Position numbers and translations under genes: made by a program. Below the pieces are notes generated by a model, which ran no database searches, was not told where the DNA came from, and saw only the letters and a list, made by a program, of their open reading frames with translations. DNA of 64,000 nt from Xiheibacterium sp038325765 (lineage in GTDB: Bacteria; Myxococcota_A; Polyangia; Nannocystales; Nannocystaceae): the NCBI GenBank assembly GCA_038325765.1, contig JBBQJI010000003.1:1-64000 (forward strand), given 5' to 3'. Within the stretch, counting starts at the first letter, position 1. Each line of letters opens with the position of its first letter. Positions 29,176 through 40,577 of this stretch are shown here, one piece after another.

Positions 29176-30723
29176 TCAGAGCGTCGCCGGGTTCCAGTGC
29201 GGCAACGAGCCGTGGGGCGAGATGAAGTACTTCGCCGGCGACGCGAACAGGAAGTTGCTCACCCGCGAGGTGTAGATGCACGCGAACGACTCGACCTGTG
29301 CGCCGAAGCGGCTGGCATCGTGGCGTTCGACGAAGCTGCTGCCCCAGTACGGGTTGAAGGCGCCGTCGACCTCCTTGCCCCGGCGATCCAGGGTGTCGCG
29401 GGTCTCCTGCTCGTAGGTGCGCAGCCACTCGAGGCGCTTGCGCAGATCGGTGCGGGTCTGCTCGAGCACGCGGGTGGCCTCGGCGGTGCTCACCCCGGCG
29501 GTCGCGAGCTCGCCGGGCTCGAGCCGCGCGAGGGTGCGGGCGAGATAGCGGTGGGACCCGATCTCCTCGGAGATCCGCGAGCGCAGCCCGTGCAGGCTGC
29601 CGATCTCGCGCAGCGTCATCTCCCAGTTGTGGCGGACCTCGAGCTCGTGTTGCAGCTCTTGGACGATGAGCGCCGTGCGCCAGCCCGAGCTCTTCTTGCT
29701 GCGCACGATGTCGCCGTAGATGTGATCGCCGACGTAGATGACCTCGTCGGGATAGCCGCCCAGGCTCTCTTGCAGCCCGAGCTGGTTGCCGCCGGTGTAG
29801 ATCTTCCCGCGCTGGACCTGCTGCTTGCGGCCACCGACCGCGTTGCCAACCCGGTCGAGTTCCTGGAACGGCGTGTTCTCGGTGAAGAAGTCGGGCTTGG
29901 AGGCGCCGACGACGACCCAGTCGAAGTAGGCCATCCAGTCGGGGTACGACTCGAGCGCGTCGCCCAGCAGGTAGCGCATCACGACCTCGGTGTAGTCGTA
30001 CATGCTGTTGGTCAGCACGAAGAGCTTCTTGCCCGCCGACCGCAGCTGGTGCAGCGTGCGCGCGAGATCGGGGTCCTTCTCGATGTAGCGGCTGGGGTTG
30101 TCGCGGATGTCGTCCTTGATCGAGCCGTCGCGGTGCGACAGATCGATGCACTCGCGGACATCGAGCCAGGCCTGGGCGTAGCTCGGCGGGCCGGCGCCGT
30201 CGTGGAATGTCTGCGGCGCCCGATCGATGAGCTCGACCACCGCCGCGAACAGCGTCACCTCGGGCAGCGCGAACAGGGTGTCGACCGGTGCGAAGCGTTC
30301 GCGCTCCTTGCCGAGCCGCTGGTCGCGGTAGATGGCCTTGCGCTCGGGACGCTCGAGCTTGCGCAGGCCGTGGTAGGCCCGGCCGACGTAGCCATGGCGA
30401 TCCATCTTGATGATGTTGCCGAGCTGCCGATCGACGGTGAGACCGCGGATGGCGAACCGCGGGTCCATCGGTATTTCGCGCAGCTCGCTGGGGTAGCCGC
30501 GCTCGAGCAGCTTGTCCGTGGTGGTCGAGATCGACTTGGCCTCGATCTCGTCCTGGCGATAGATCGCCAGGGTGTAGTCCATGTCGAAACCGATGATCGA
30601 GATCGAGTCGAAGTTCAGGTCACGATTCGTGAAGATTCGCCGCTCGTAAGGCGCCTCGGTCTCCAGACCGGAATCGAGCAGGTATTTGCGGAGCGGTGTG
30701 GGGAGATCGGCCGCGGAGAGCAC
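29176..30723 (-). CDS. HAD-IG family 5'-nucleotidase
   Basis: This is a cytoplasmic purine nucleotidase of the haloacid dehalogenase superfamily (HAD-IG, cN-II-like), 515 residues. It should dephosphorylate nucleoside monophosphates such as IMP or GMP. HAD motif I is IGFDMDYTLA (about 44-53, with the nucleophile and acid/base Asp), motif II is FVLTNSMYDY (about 232), and motif IV is VIYVGDHIYGDI (about 340), all intact. The GTG start is 9 bases after a TAGCCT element, so it may have its own promoter although it lies 20 bases behind pilX on the same strand. Its position inside a minor-pilin/pilY1 cluster is unusual. Confidence 0.9.
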   Translation of the reverse strand: MLSAADLPTPLRKYLLDSGLETEAPYERRIFTNRDLNFDSISIIGFDMDYTLAIYRQDEIEAKSISTTTDKLLERGYPSELREIPMDPRFAIRGLTVDRQLGNIIKMDRHGYVGRAYHGLRKLERPERKAIYRDQRLGKERERFAPVDTLFALPEVTLFAAVVELIDRAPQTFHDGAGPPSYAQAWLDVRECIDLSHRDGSIKDDIRDNPSRYIEKDPDLARTLHQLRSAGKKLFVLTNSMYDYTEVVMRYLLGDALESYPDWMAYFDWVVVGASKPDFFTENTPFQELDRVGNAVGGRKQQVQRGKIYTGGNQLGLQESLGGYPDEVIYVGDHIYGDIVRSKKSSGWRTALIVQELQHELEVRHNWEMTLREIGSLHGLRSRISEEIGSHRYLARTLARLEPGELATAGVSTAEATRVLEQTRTDLRKRLEWLRTYEQETRDTLDRRGKEVDGAFNPYWGSSFVERHDASRFGAQVESFACIYTSRVSNFLFASPAKYFISPHGSLPHWNPATL

Positions 30724-30732
30724 GCTTTGCCC

Positions 30733-30738
30733 AGGCTA
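30733..30738 (-). promoter_or_regulatory. TAnnnT -10 element (TAGCCT) for nucleotidase
   Basis: The hexamer is 9 bases upstream of the GTG at 30723, within the 20-base gap after pilX. If active, it separates the nucleotidase from pilus control. Confidence 0.45.
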
Positions 30739-30743
30739 TCACG

Positions 30744-31520
30744 TCATTGCTGCTCGGCCGCGACGTAGTCGCTCGCGCACACCGACACCGCCGAGTTGTC
30801 GTTGTTGTGGCCGCCGCCGTAGCCCTCGTCGGGCGACTGCGGCTGCATCACCGCGTCCATTGCACCGACCTGCAGCACGAGCTCCTGCTCGACGGTCACC
30901 GTGGTGTTGCGCACGGTCGCCATCGCGGTGACCACCACGCGGCCGTCGCCGTCGTCGATCCACGACGCGCTACCGGTGGCTCCGAGGGCGTCGGCGGTGT
31001 TGTTGCGGACCCACACCGAGACCTGGGCCTCCGCGTCGCCGCCGGGCACGAGGTCGCGCAGCGGCAGTTGACACCAGTTCTGCGGCGCACCCGCGGCGTC
31101 GTTCAGGAACGCGACCGCGCCCTGGCGCATGCACGGCCGGCCACCGCAGCCCGTCGCCGCGCCGCCGAGCATCTCGTTGCGCTGGCCCGTGACGACGTCG
31201 GTCGGATCGGGAATGCAGTCGAGGCACGGATCGGTGCAGGCTGCGCCCTGCGGGTTGTAGCCGACCAGCGCAGCGTCGAGCACGTCGCCACCTTGGCGCA
31301 GGTACTGGGCGGCGGCGAGATCGGCGGCCGCCTGGGCCGCCATCAGCGCGCGCTCGCGCGCGACCAGCTGCCCCGCCTGTTCGACCTCGCGCACCGAGCT
31401 GCGGACGACGAGCAGACCCACCGTCATCAGTGAGACCGACAGCAACATCACGCTGACCATGGTCGCGCCGCGCTGGTGGGCGTGGCGGGGGCGCGAATCG
31501 GGGTGAGCTGGGTTCCGCAT
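30744..31520 (-). CDS. pilX: PilX-like minor pilin assembly protein
   Basis: The 258-residue protein has a short basic leader and then QRGATMVSVMLLSVSLMTVG (about 17-36), the form of prepilin-peptidase site and helix seen in PilX proteins, which lack the strict FTLIE sequence. A periplasmic domain with cysteine pairs (CTDPCLDC and CGGRPC) follows. PilX belongs to the minor-pilin priming complex with PilV, PilW and PilY1. The ATG at 31520 has an AAGGAC Shine-Dalgarno sequence. It follows pilW by 38 bases, in operon order. The function is called from architecture and position. Confidence 0.75.
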   Translation of the reverse strand: MRNPAHPDSRPRHAHQRGATMVSVMLLSVSLMTVGLLVVRSSVREVEQAGQLVARERALMAAQAAADLAAAQYLRQGGDVLDAALVGYNPQGAACTDPCLDCIPDPTDVVTGQRNEMLGGAATGCGGRPCMRQGAVAFLNDAAGAPQNWCQLPLRDLVPGGDAEAQVSVWVRNNTADALGATGSASWIDDGDGRVVVTAMATVRNTTVTVEQELVLQVGAMDAVMQPQSPDEGYGGGHNNDNSAVSVCASDYVAAEQQ

Positions 31521-31558
31521 GGTGTCCTTGGGTCTTCGGATGGGTCCGTGGTGGGCCA

Positions 31559-33148
31559 TCACAGCAGTCGCGGGTCGCGCCACCGCAGGTTCTCGGGCGA
31601 GAAACGCTCGGTCAGTGTGAACCTCTGTCGGGTCCCCACCAGCGATGGCAACGCCGCGCGGTCCTCGATCGGCTGGACATCGGGGGTGGCGAGTCCGCCG
31701 GCCGCTTCGTCGGCCTCGGCGGAGGCGACCAGCGTGACGCGGAGGGTCTGCGGGCTCATGCGGAACGCCGGCCCGTCGTTGCCCTCGAGGATCTCCCAGG
31801 CATCACGGTTGTACTCGCCGGTGCCGTAGTGGACGCAGTCGGGGACACGCGCCTCGCCGACCGCGTTGCCCAGCCACTCGTCGACGGTGCGGGCCCCTGA
31901 CTCGTTGCGGTTCTCGTCGACCGCGGAGTTGGGGACGCCTGCCGCCTGCGGGCCCTCGGCCGGACCCTGCTCCTCGTAGCCGAGATCGGGATGTCGGACC
32001 AGGCGTTGGTCGGCGCTCGCGATCGACCAACCGTCGCAACCTACGGCGACCTGGATGTCCTCGATCATGGGACCGACCGCCACCGCCGCCGGTGGCGACT
32101 GGCTGCCGGGCAGGTGCAGCCCCGGAGCCGGACAGCTGCCCGCCGTACAGTGGGGATAGTCGACCGCGCCGCCGAAATTCGACGGATCGACGCCCTCTTG
32201 GTGACCGATGATGTCGAAGCGCACCAGGTACGGCAGCTGCGGCACGGTGTAGTCGATCGCGTACCGCGACCACCGCAGGCGCCCCAGCGGCACGACCATC
32301 GCGGATGCCAACGTCTGCGCTTCCCAGTCGTCGACGCAGCCCACCGGCGTGGTGTCGGTGAGGCACGCCGGATCGGGTCCGAAGCCGTCGACCAGCGCGG
32401 CGAGTCCGGCGTTGAAGCCCGAAGTCGCGCCGGTCGGGATCGACCACTGCTGCGCAGAGGATCCGGGCGCGACGTCGTCGCTCACCTGCAGCAAGATGCA
32501 CTGCCCCTGCGACGTCGCAGCGAACGACACACCCCCCGCAGGCGGCCGCGACGCAATGAGCACGAAGGTGCCCGGTGGGAACAGCTGCTGCACCTGCGCG
32601 AGGTGCTGGGGGTTGGTGCTGTCGAGCAGCACCGAGGTCTCGACCTCGAGCGCGCTCTCGCCACCGGCGAGCGCGGTGGACAGCGTGAACACCCCGGCGG
32701 CACCGAGATAGTTGGCCTCGCCGAGGATGACGTCGAGGCTGTCGGCGGCGGTGTCCATCGCCGCGGCGCCATCACTACGCCAGCGCGCCTGGACCCCATC
32801 GCGCAGCACCCAGTAGTGCTCGCCGGTGACGGCGTCCGTGACGGCGAGGTTGGGATCCTCGACACCGGGGTTGATGAGCTGGCCGCTGGCAGCGTCCCAC
32901 ACCCGCAGCTCGGTGCACAGCCGCGTGAAGCCCAGCCCAGCCTGACGGACGTCTTGACCCACCGACCACATCGCCCCCTCGAGCGCCTGCTGGATCATCA
33001 CGTTGCGCCCGTGGGCGGAGGCGTTGCTGCGCTGGATGTTGGAGAAGGCGAAGATGCCGAGCACCACGATGCCCGACACCACCAGCGCCACCATGAGCTC
33101 GATGAGCGTGAAGCCGCGCTGGCGATGGCGTGGTTGTCGGCGACTCAT
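31559..33148 (-). CDS. pilW: PilW-like minor pilin
   Basis: This is a large minor pilin of 529 residues. The type III signal QRGFTLIELMVALVVSGIVV (about 12-31) has the Gly|Phe cleavage site and Glu5 of the mature protein. The very long C-terminal region (about 450 residues) is typical of PilW, which joins PilV and PilX in the priming complex below the PilY1 tip. Several cysteine pairs suggest disulfides. The ATG overlaps the pilV stop as ATGA. I see no other domain in the large periplasmic part. Confidence 0.85.
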   Translation of the reverse strand: MSRRQPRHRQRGFTLIELMVALVVSGIVVLGIFAFSNIQRSNASAHGRNVMIQQALEGAMWSVGQDVRQAGLGFTRLCTELRVWDAASGQLINPGVEDPNLAVTDAVTGEHYWVLRDGVQARWRSDGAAAMDTAADSLDVILGEANYLGAAGVFTLSTALAGGESALEVETSVLLDSTNPQHLAQVQQLFPPGTFVLIASRPPAGGVSFAATSQGQCILLQVSDDVAPGSSAQQWSIPTGATSGFNAGLAALVDGFGPDPACLTDTTPVGCVDDWEAQTLASAMVVPLGRLRWSRYAIDYTVPQLPYLVRFDIIGHQEGVDPSNFGGAVDYPHCTAGSCPAPGLHLPGSQSPPAAVAVGPMIEDIQVAVGCDGWSIASADQRLVRHPDLGYEEQGPAEGPQAAGVPNSAVDENRNESGARTVDEWLGNAVGEARVPDCVHYGTGEYNRDAWEILEGNDGPAFRMSPQTLRVTLVASAEADEAAGGLATPDVQPIEDRAALPSLVGTRQRFTLTERFSPENLRWRDPRLL

Positions 33149-33795
33149 GGCAGCACCACCGTGTCGTTGGCGCGGACGGTGCGGAGCTGCACGGCGCCGA
33201 CATACGGGGCATAGGCGGCGTTGGTCGGGTCGGCCATCTCGGGGGTGAGCCCGGCGACGATCGTGCCGACGGGCGGCGGGACGGCCGAGCTCGAGTCGTC
33301 GATCCACAGCACCGTCACCTGCAGCACGAGCGCGTTGACGAGCGGCAGGTCGACGGTGAGATCGGGCGGGTTCGGCGGCACGGCCAGCGGATCCACGACC
33401 CAGTCGACGGTGCGGTACACGATGAACGAGCCCCGCACCGCGCCCACGACCTCGTCGCCCTCGGGGATGTCGGCCGGCGGCCGGCGGAAGTCGCGGAGGC
33501 GCGTGGCCGCGTTCGCCATGGTCTCGAAATAGGGCAGCGTGGGCGCCGGGCCACCGTCGAAGTCGAACGACAGCAGCTCCACGAAGCTGCGCGAATGTAG
33601 CTCGGCCATCGCCTCCTGGGCCACGCGTTCACCTTCGCGGATGTACGCCGACGCGCGCTGGGTCTCGACGCTGCGGCCCTCGATCGCGACCAGGCCGACG
33701 ATCGCGATCGCGAACACCACGATCGCGACGAGCACCTCCACCAACGTGAAGCCGCGGGCGGATGGACGCGGCCGGTGCGGGAGCGGGGTGGGCAT
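33145..33795 (-). CDS. pilV: PilV-like minor pilin
   Basis: This 216-residue minor pilin has the prepilin signal ARGFTLVEVLVAIVVFAIAI (about 13-32), with the cleavage Gly and mature Glu5. The head domain begins near residue 60. It is the smallest of the cluster, consistent with PilV. The stop overlaps pilW by four bases; the start lies 29 bases after fimT. The ATG at 33795 gives a 13-residue leader that ends at the Gly. No Shine-Dalgarno sequence is evident, so translational coupling to fimT is likely. Confidence 0.85.
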   Translation of the reverse strand: MPTPLPHRPRPSARGFTLVEVLVAIVVFAIAIVGLVAIEGRSVETQRASAYIREGERVAQEAMAELHSRSFVELLSFDFDGGPAPTLPYFETMANAATRLRDFRRPPADIPEGDEVVGAVRGSFIVYRTVDWVVDPLAVPPNPPDLTVDLPLVNALVLQVTVLWIDDSSSAVPPPVGTIVAGLTPEMADPTNAAYAPYVGAVQLRTVRANDTVVLP

Positions 33796-33824
33796 GGACG
33801 GCACGGGGAAATCCGGGATGCGGC

Positions 33825-34502
33825 TCAGTCGAGCTGCTCGAAGCTGCGGATGAGTCCGCCGGGGAAGATCTGCACGATGGAGTACTTGGTTGCGCCCGGC
33901 ATGGTGCGATCGGCGATCCACAGGGTGGCGCCAGCGTTCGCGATGAGCCCCAGCGATGCGTTGGCGTCGGAGAACCGGCCGTCGGGCTCGAACAGCAGCT
34001 CTTGCTGGCCGGCGACGCAGTCGGTCGGCGGCGCGACGGCCACCGCCTGAGACGGCGCCTGCACCCCGGCGGTGAAGCCGTACACACACACCGTGTCGTC
34101 GATCGCGATGAGCCCGGCGTTGGGGTTCTCGAGCGCCGCCCGATCGAGCGGGCGCCAGGTGTTCGTCGCCGCGTCGAAGAAGGTCAGCACCACCTGGGTG
34201 GCCTCGACGGTGACGCGCACGCGGGTCTGGCGATCCACCGCGGCGTTGCGCGCCTGGACCAGCATGCCCTCGACGTCGGCGATGAAACGCGCGCGCTGGT
34301 TGGCGAACTCGTTGCGGCGGAAGCCGGCTGCGGCGACGACGGCCAGGGCGGCGACGACGGCGAGCACCACCATCAGCTCGATGATCGAGAAACCGCGATC
34401 TCCCCGCGGGGGGCCGCACCGGGCCGGGCCGCCGGGGTTGAAGCGCGGGGCGGCAGGGCCTGGCGGACCGAAACCGATGCGGCGCGTACGCAGACTTTTC
34501 AT
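33825..34502 (-). CDS. fimT: GspH/FimT-type pseudopilin
   Basis: This 225-residue protein has a long leader and then RGFSIIELMVVLAVVAALAV (about 36-55), the prepilin site with Glu5. It has the GspH/FimT fold pattern, with EFANQRARFIADVEGMLVQA (about 66-85) followed by RNAAVDRQTRVRV. FimT/FimU-type pseudopilins start the minor-pilin assembly. The leader of about 36 residues is longer than usual, so a later start inside it is possible. It is the first gene of the run and lies about 125 bases downstream of the predicted sigma-54 start site. Confidence 0.85.
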   Translation of the reverse strand: MKSLRTRRIGFGPPGPAAPRFNPGGPARCGPPRGDRGFSIIELMVVLAVVAALAVVAAAGFRRNEFANQRARFIADVEGMLVQARNAAVDRQTRVRVTVEATQVVLTFFDAATNTWRPLDRAALENPNAGLIAIDDTVCVYGFTAGVQAPSQAVAVAPPTDCVAGQQELLFEPDGRFSDANASLGLIANAGATLWIADRTMPGATKYSIVQIFPGGLIRSFEQLD

Positions 34503-34637
34503 AGCGTCGGCCGCGATGGATCCCCCGGGGGTGGGGTCGGTCGATCCGTAAGTCGTTGGAATCATTTCGGTGGTTCCGAACTGGGCCGACGGGTGTGCGG
34601 CTGAGGCGGGCCATCGACCGCGCCGACGGACACCGTC

Positions 34638-34653
34638 TGCAACCGGTGTGCCG
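34638..34653 (-). promoter_or_regulatory. Sigma-54 (-24/-12) promoter for the minor pilin operon
   Basis: On the minus strand the sequence is CGGCACACCGGTTGCA, matching the RpoN consensus at GGCAC and TTGCA with the correct spacing. It faces fimT-pilV-pilW-pilX. The almost identical element before pilY1 makes chance unlikely. It lies in the shared upstream region with the divergent Crp/Fnr gene. Confidence 0.72.
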
Positions 34654-34705
34654 TGACGGAGACAGCGCCTGGGTGCAACGCTGAAATCTGGCGCGTCATC
34701 CACCT

Positions 34706-34717
34706 CACACGATTGTG
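34706..34717. promoter_or_regulatory. Possible CRP-type half-site pair (CACACGATTGTG)
   Basis: This short inverted repeat (CACA-N4-TGTG) sits 18 bases before the TACGTT -10 element, where a repressor would overlap the -35. It resembles CRP/FNR half-sites but with a shorter spacer than usual, so autoregulation is only a suggestion. Confidence 0.25.
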
Positions 34718-34735
34718 GCCCTTCGTCGGCTCGGA

Positions 34736-34741
34736 TACGTT
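34736..34741 (+). promoter_or_regulatory. TAnnnT -10 element (TACGTT)
   Basis: The hexamer is 10 bases before the ATG at 34752. A weak -35 (TTGTGG, 34713-34718) lies 17 bases upstream. Confidence 0.45.
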
Positions 34742-34751
34742 TGCGTCCACC

Positions 34752-35465
34752 ATGGCGAAGGCAGCCCAGCAGGAAGCGAAGGACGAGAAGCGCGCAGCTT
34801 GGTACCTGCGCAAGATTCCTTTCCTCGAGGGGGTGCCGCCGGCGAAGCTGGCGGAGTTGGCGTCGCTCGTGGAGCTCCGCGAGATCGCGAGGCGCCAGGT
34901 CATCTACCTGCCCGGCGATCCGGGTGACCGGGTCTACTTCATCAACGGCGGCCGCGTGAAGTGCAGCAAGGTCACCCGCGACGGCAAGGAATTGACCTTG
35001 GCATATCGCGGCGCCGGCCAGATGTTCGGCGAGCTGTGCATCATTGACGGCACGCCGCGCGACGAGATGGCCGAGGCGATGAAGAACGCCATCATCACCG
35101 AGCTGCCGCGAGAGGCGTTCCAGGAGCTGCTGCTCTCGGACGCCCAGCTCGCGTTCAACTTCGCGTGCATCGTCGGCGAGCGTCGACGTGCGCTCGAGAC
35201 CAAGCTCGAGCATCTGGTGTTCCGCGACGTGCAGGCCAAACTGGCGGCGTTGCTGGTCGAGCTCGGCGTGGAGTACGGCGTGGAGTGTGAGGACGGGATC
35301 CAGATCGGTCTCAAGATCACGCACCAGGAGATGGCCAACCTCATCGGCTCGACGCGCGAGACGATCTCGCTCACGTTGGCGCAATTCAAGAAGAAGGGCC
35401 TGCTCGATCTCAACGGCCGCACTGTCGTCCTCAAGGACCAAGACGGTCTCGGCGCGATGACCTGA
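34752..35465 (+). CDS. Crp/Fnr-family transcription regulator
   Basis: This 237-residue regulator has an N-terminal cyclic-nucleotide-binding-type barrel (about 20-135, with VIYLPGDPGDRVYFINGGRV and the loop FGELCIID) and a C-terminal winged helix-turn-helix (THQEMANLIGSTRETISLTL, about 192-211). The helix GSTRETIS carries the Arg and Glu typical of CRP/FNR recognition. No N-terminal cysteine cluster is seen, so it is not an oxygen-sensing FNR. It ends 12 bases before the transporter gene and is divergent from the pilus cluster, either of which it could regulate. Ligand unknown. Confidence 0.9.
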   Translation: MAKAAQQEAKDEKRAAWYLRKIPFLEGVPPAKLAELASLVELREIARRQVIYLPGDPGDRVYFINGGRVKCSKVTRDGKELTLAYRGAGQMFGELCIIDGTPRDEMAEAMKNAIITELPREAFQELLLSDAQLAFNFACIVGERRRALETKLEHLVFRDVQAKLAALLVELGVEYGVECEDGIQIGLKITHQEMANLIGSTRETISLTLAQFKKKGLLDLNGRTVVLKDQDGLGAMT

Positions 35466-35477
35466 GGGGCGCAGACG

Positions 35478-37070
35478 GTGGCCGAAGTGAAGCAGGAGCG
35501 GTGGGGGACGCGCCTGGGCGTGATCCTGGCGGTGGCGGGCTCGGCCGTGGGCCTGGGCAATTTCCTGCGATTCCCGGGGACCGCCGCGCAAAACGGCGGC
35601 GGCGCGTTCATGATCCCGTACTTCATCGCGCTGCTCGTCGTCGGGATTCCCGTCGGCTGGGCGGAATGGACGATGGGACGCTACGGCGGTCGCAAGGGCT
35701 TCCATTCGTCGCCGGCCATCATGGGCGTCATCGGTGGCGGATCGGTCGCGCGCTACCTCGGCGTGCTCGGCCTGCTCATCCCGATGGTCGTGTACATGTA
35801 CTACGGCCTCATCGAGAGCTGGTGCCTGCAGTACGCGGTCGCGTTCGCCACCGGCGGCATCGGCCTCGACGGCAACACGGCCACGATGGCCGCACAATCG
35901 GGGACGTACTTCGGGCAGGTCTCGGGCAGCGCGGGCGAGGGCGCCATGTCTGCGGGCACCTGGGGGTTCTGGCTGTTCGTCATCACCGTCAACGCCTACT
36001 TCGTGTGGCGCGGGCTGTCGGGCGGCATCGAGAAGTTCTGCCAGTGGGCGATGCCCGCGATGGCGATCTGCGCGGTGGTGGTGCTCGTCCGCGTGCTTAC
36101 GCTAGGCACGCCAGATCCGGCGCACCCCGAGCTCAACGTCGTCTCCGGCCTCGGGTACATGTGGAACCCGCGGTTCGACGCGCTGGGCAACGCCGAGACC
36201 TGGCTCGCGGCGGCGGGCCAGATCTTCTTCAGCCTGTCGGTCGGCTTCGGCGTGATCATCAACTACGCATCGTATATGCGGAAGAAGGACGACGTCGTAC
36301 TGTCGGGCCTGACCGCGTCCGCGACCAACGAGGTGTTCGAGGTCGGCTTCGGCGGGCTCATCACGCTGACCGCGGCGTTCGTGTTCCTCGGCGCCGCGGG
36401 GGCGACCGGCGGTACCTTCGGGCTCGGCTTCAACACGCTGCCGGTGGTGTTCGCCCACATGGGCCCGGTCGGCAATGTGGTGGGCGCGGTGTGGTTCTTC
36501 ATGCTGTTCCTCGCGGCGATCACCTCGTCGCTGTCGATGCTGCAGCCGGTCAAGGCGTTCTTGCAGGAGGCCCTGGGCTGGTCCAACGGGCGCTCGGTCA
36601 TCGCGGTGGTGCTGTTCACCGCCGGCGGCTCGCTGTGGAATCTGCAGCACACCAAGGACCTGGTCGCGCTCGACACCATGGACTTCTGGGTCGGCACGGC
36701 GACGATCTTCGTGCTCGCCACCGTGCAGGTCATCTACTTCGCCTGGGTGTTCGGCATCGATCGCGGCATGGAAGAGGCCCACCACGGCGCCAGGATCCGC
36801 ATCCCCAAGATCGTCGCGTTCGTGATCAAGTACGTCGCGCCGACGTATCTGATCGTCGTGTTCGCGGCGTTCTGCCGCCAGAGCCTCGGCGACCGCATCG
36901 ACGCGCTGGTCGAGGATCCGGTCGCCGCGCAGACGCTGGGCGTCGTCGTGTTCGGGCTCTTCGCCCTCGTCGTCGCCACGCGGATCGGCGAGAAGCGCTG
37001 GCGCGCGCAGGGGCTGGATCTCGACGGGAAGTTTCCGCCCGACGACGATGAGGAGGGCGAGCGACGATGA
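35478..37070 (+). CDS. NSS-family Na+-dependent transporter
   Basis: This is an inner-membrane neurotransmitter:sodium symporter (SNF) of the LeuT fold, likely importing an amino acid with Na+. In 530 residues about 11-12 hydrophobic segments are seen. TM1 has the unwound Na+/substrate site AVGLGNFLRFPGTAAQNGGG, followed by AFMIPYF. TM6 and TM8 equivalents have FFSLSVGFGVIINYASY and FLAAITSSLSMLQP, the latter supplying Na2-site Ser residues. GTG start 12 bases after the Crp/Fnr stop. Its stop overlaps a 30-residue ORF as ATGA, as in MetPS-type methionine/alanine importers. The substrate cannot be read from sequence. Confidence 0.92.
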   Translation: MAEVKQERWGTRLGVILAVAGSAVGLGNFLRFPGTAAQNGGGAFMIPYFIALLVVGIPVGWAEWTMGRYGGRKGFHSSPAIMGVIGGGSVARYLGVLGLLIPMVVYMYYGLIESWCLQYAVAFATGGIGLDGNTATMAAQSGTYFGQVSGSAGEGAMSAGTWGFWLFVITVNAYFVWRGLSGGIEKFCQWAMPAMAICAVVVLVRVLTLGTPDPAHPELNVVSGLGYMWNPRFDALGNAETWLAAAGQIFFSLSVGFGVIINYASYMRKKDDVVLSGLTASATNEVFEVGFGGLITLTAAFVFLGAAGATGGTFGLGFNTLPVVFAHMGPVGNVVGAVWFFMLFLAAITSSLSMLQPVKAFLQEALGWSNGRSVIAVVLFTAGGSLWNLQHTKDLVALDTMDFWVGTATIFVLATVQVIYFAWVFGIDRGMEEAHHGARIRIPKIVAFVIKYVAPTYLIVVFAAFCRQSLGDRIDALVEDPVAAQTLGVVVFGLFALVVATRIGEKRWRAQGLDLDGKFPPDDDEEGERR

Positions 37071-37159
37071 CGACCGCGGGATGGATCTTCATGGTGTGCT
37101 CGCTGACCGCGGTGTGGAGCCTGGCGGGCTGGTGCTACGCACGGGTGCTGCGGGACTGA
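37067..37159 (+). CDS. MetS-like small membrane subunit of NSS transporter
   Basis: This is a 30-residue ORF with the sequence MTTAGWIFMVCSLTAV followed by WSLAGWCYARVLRD. A single hydrophobic helix (about 6-23) is followed by a basic tail. It starts inside the transporter stop codon (ATGA), so it is translated right after it. NSS importers of the MetP type in bacteria have such a one-helix partner (MetS), needed for function; here the resemblance is in size, position and aromatic helix, not proven by alignment. It is too short for standard gene callers and would usually be missed. Confidence 0.65.
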   Translation: MTTAGWIFMVCSLTAVWSLAGWCYARVLRD

Positions 37160-37289
37160 TCCGGGGGATCGGGCCGGCAGCCACCGCTCCGCTTCGCGCA
37201 GCACCGCGAAGCCTTCGTCGATGCCGACACTTCGGCGCTGCCGATGCCGTCCTTCGCCACGACCGAGCGACTCCCAGCGCTGAAGTCCC

Positions 37290-37500
37290 TGCACGCGCGA
37301 CGCAGCCCGATCTCGCCATCGAGGTGGTGTGGACCTCGGGCGGCGTCGACAAGCCGCGGGTCTACGCCGAGCTCGGGGTGCGCGAGGTGTGGTTCTGGCG
37401 GCGCGGGGGATCACGCCCTATGTATTGGGGCCGGTCCATGCCTGGCAGCGACGATGTGGGCCCATCGCGACGTCCTGCGCGGGCTCGGGCCGTAGGATTC
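37290..37500 (+). pseudogene. Remnant of a Uma2-family (DUF820) gene
   Basis: In one frame the text reads QPDLAIEVVWTSGGVDK (from 37303), then VYAELGVREVWFWRR, the conserved core of Uma2-type PD-(D/E)XK proteins. At the run of five G near 37405-37409 the frame must shift by one to continue as GITPYVLGPVHAWQRRCG. The N-terminal half and the end of the domain are not recognisable, and there is no usable start. So this is a decayed, frameshifted copy. The rest of the gap 37160-37535 holds nothing else I can support. Confidence 0.55.
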
Positions 37501-37535
37501 CGCGCGCCCGCGACTCCCGCAGGCCCCCGCCGAAC

Positions 37536-40573
<3,038 letters not shown>

Positions 40574-40577
<4 letters not shown>

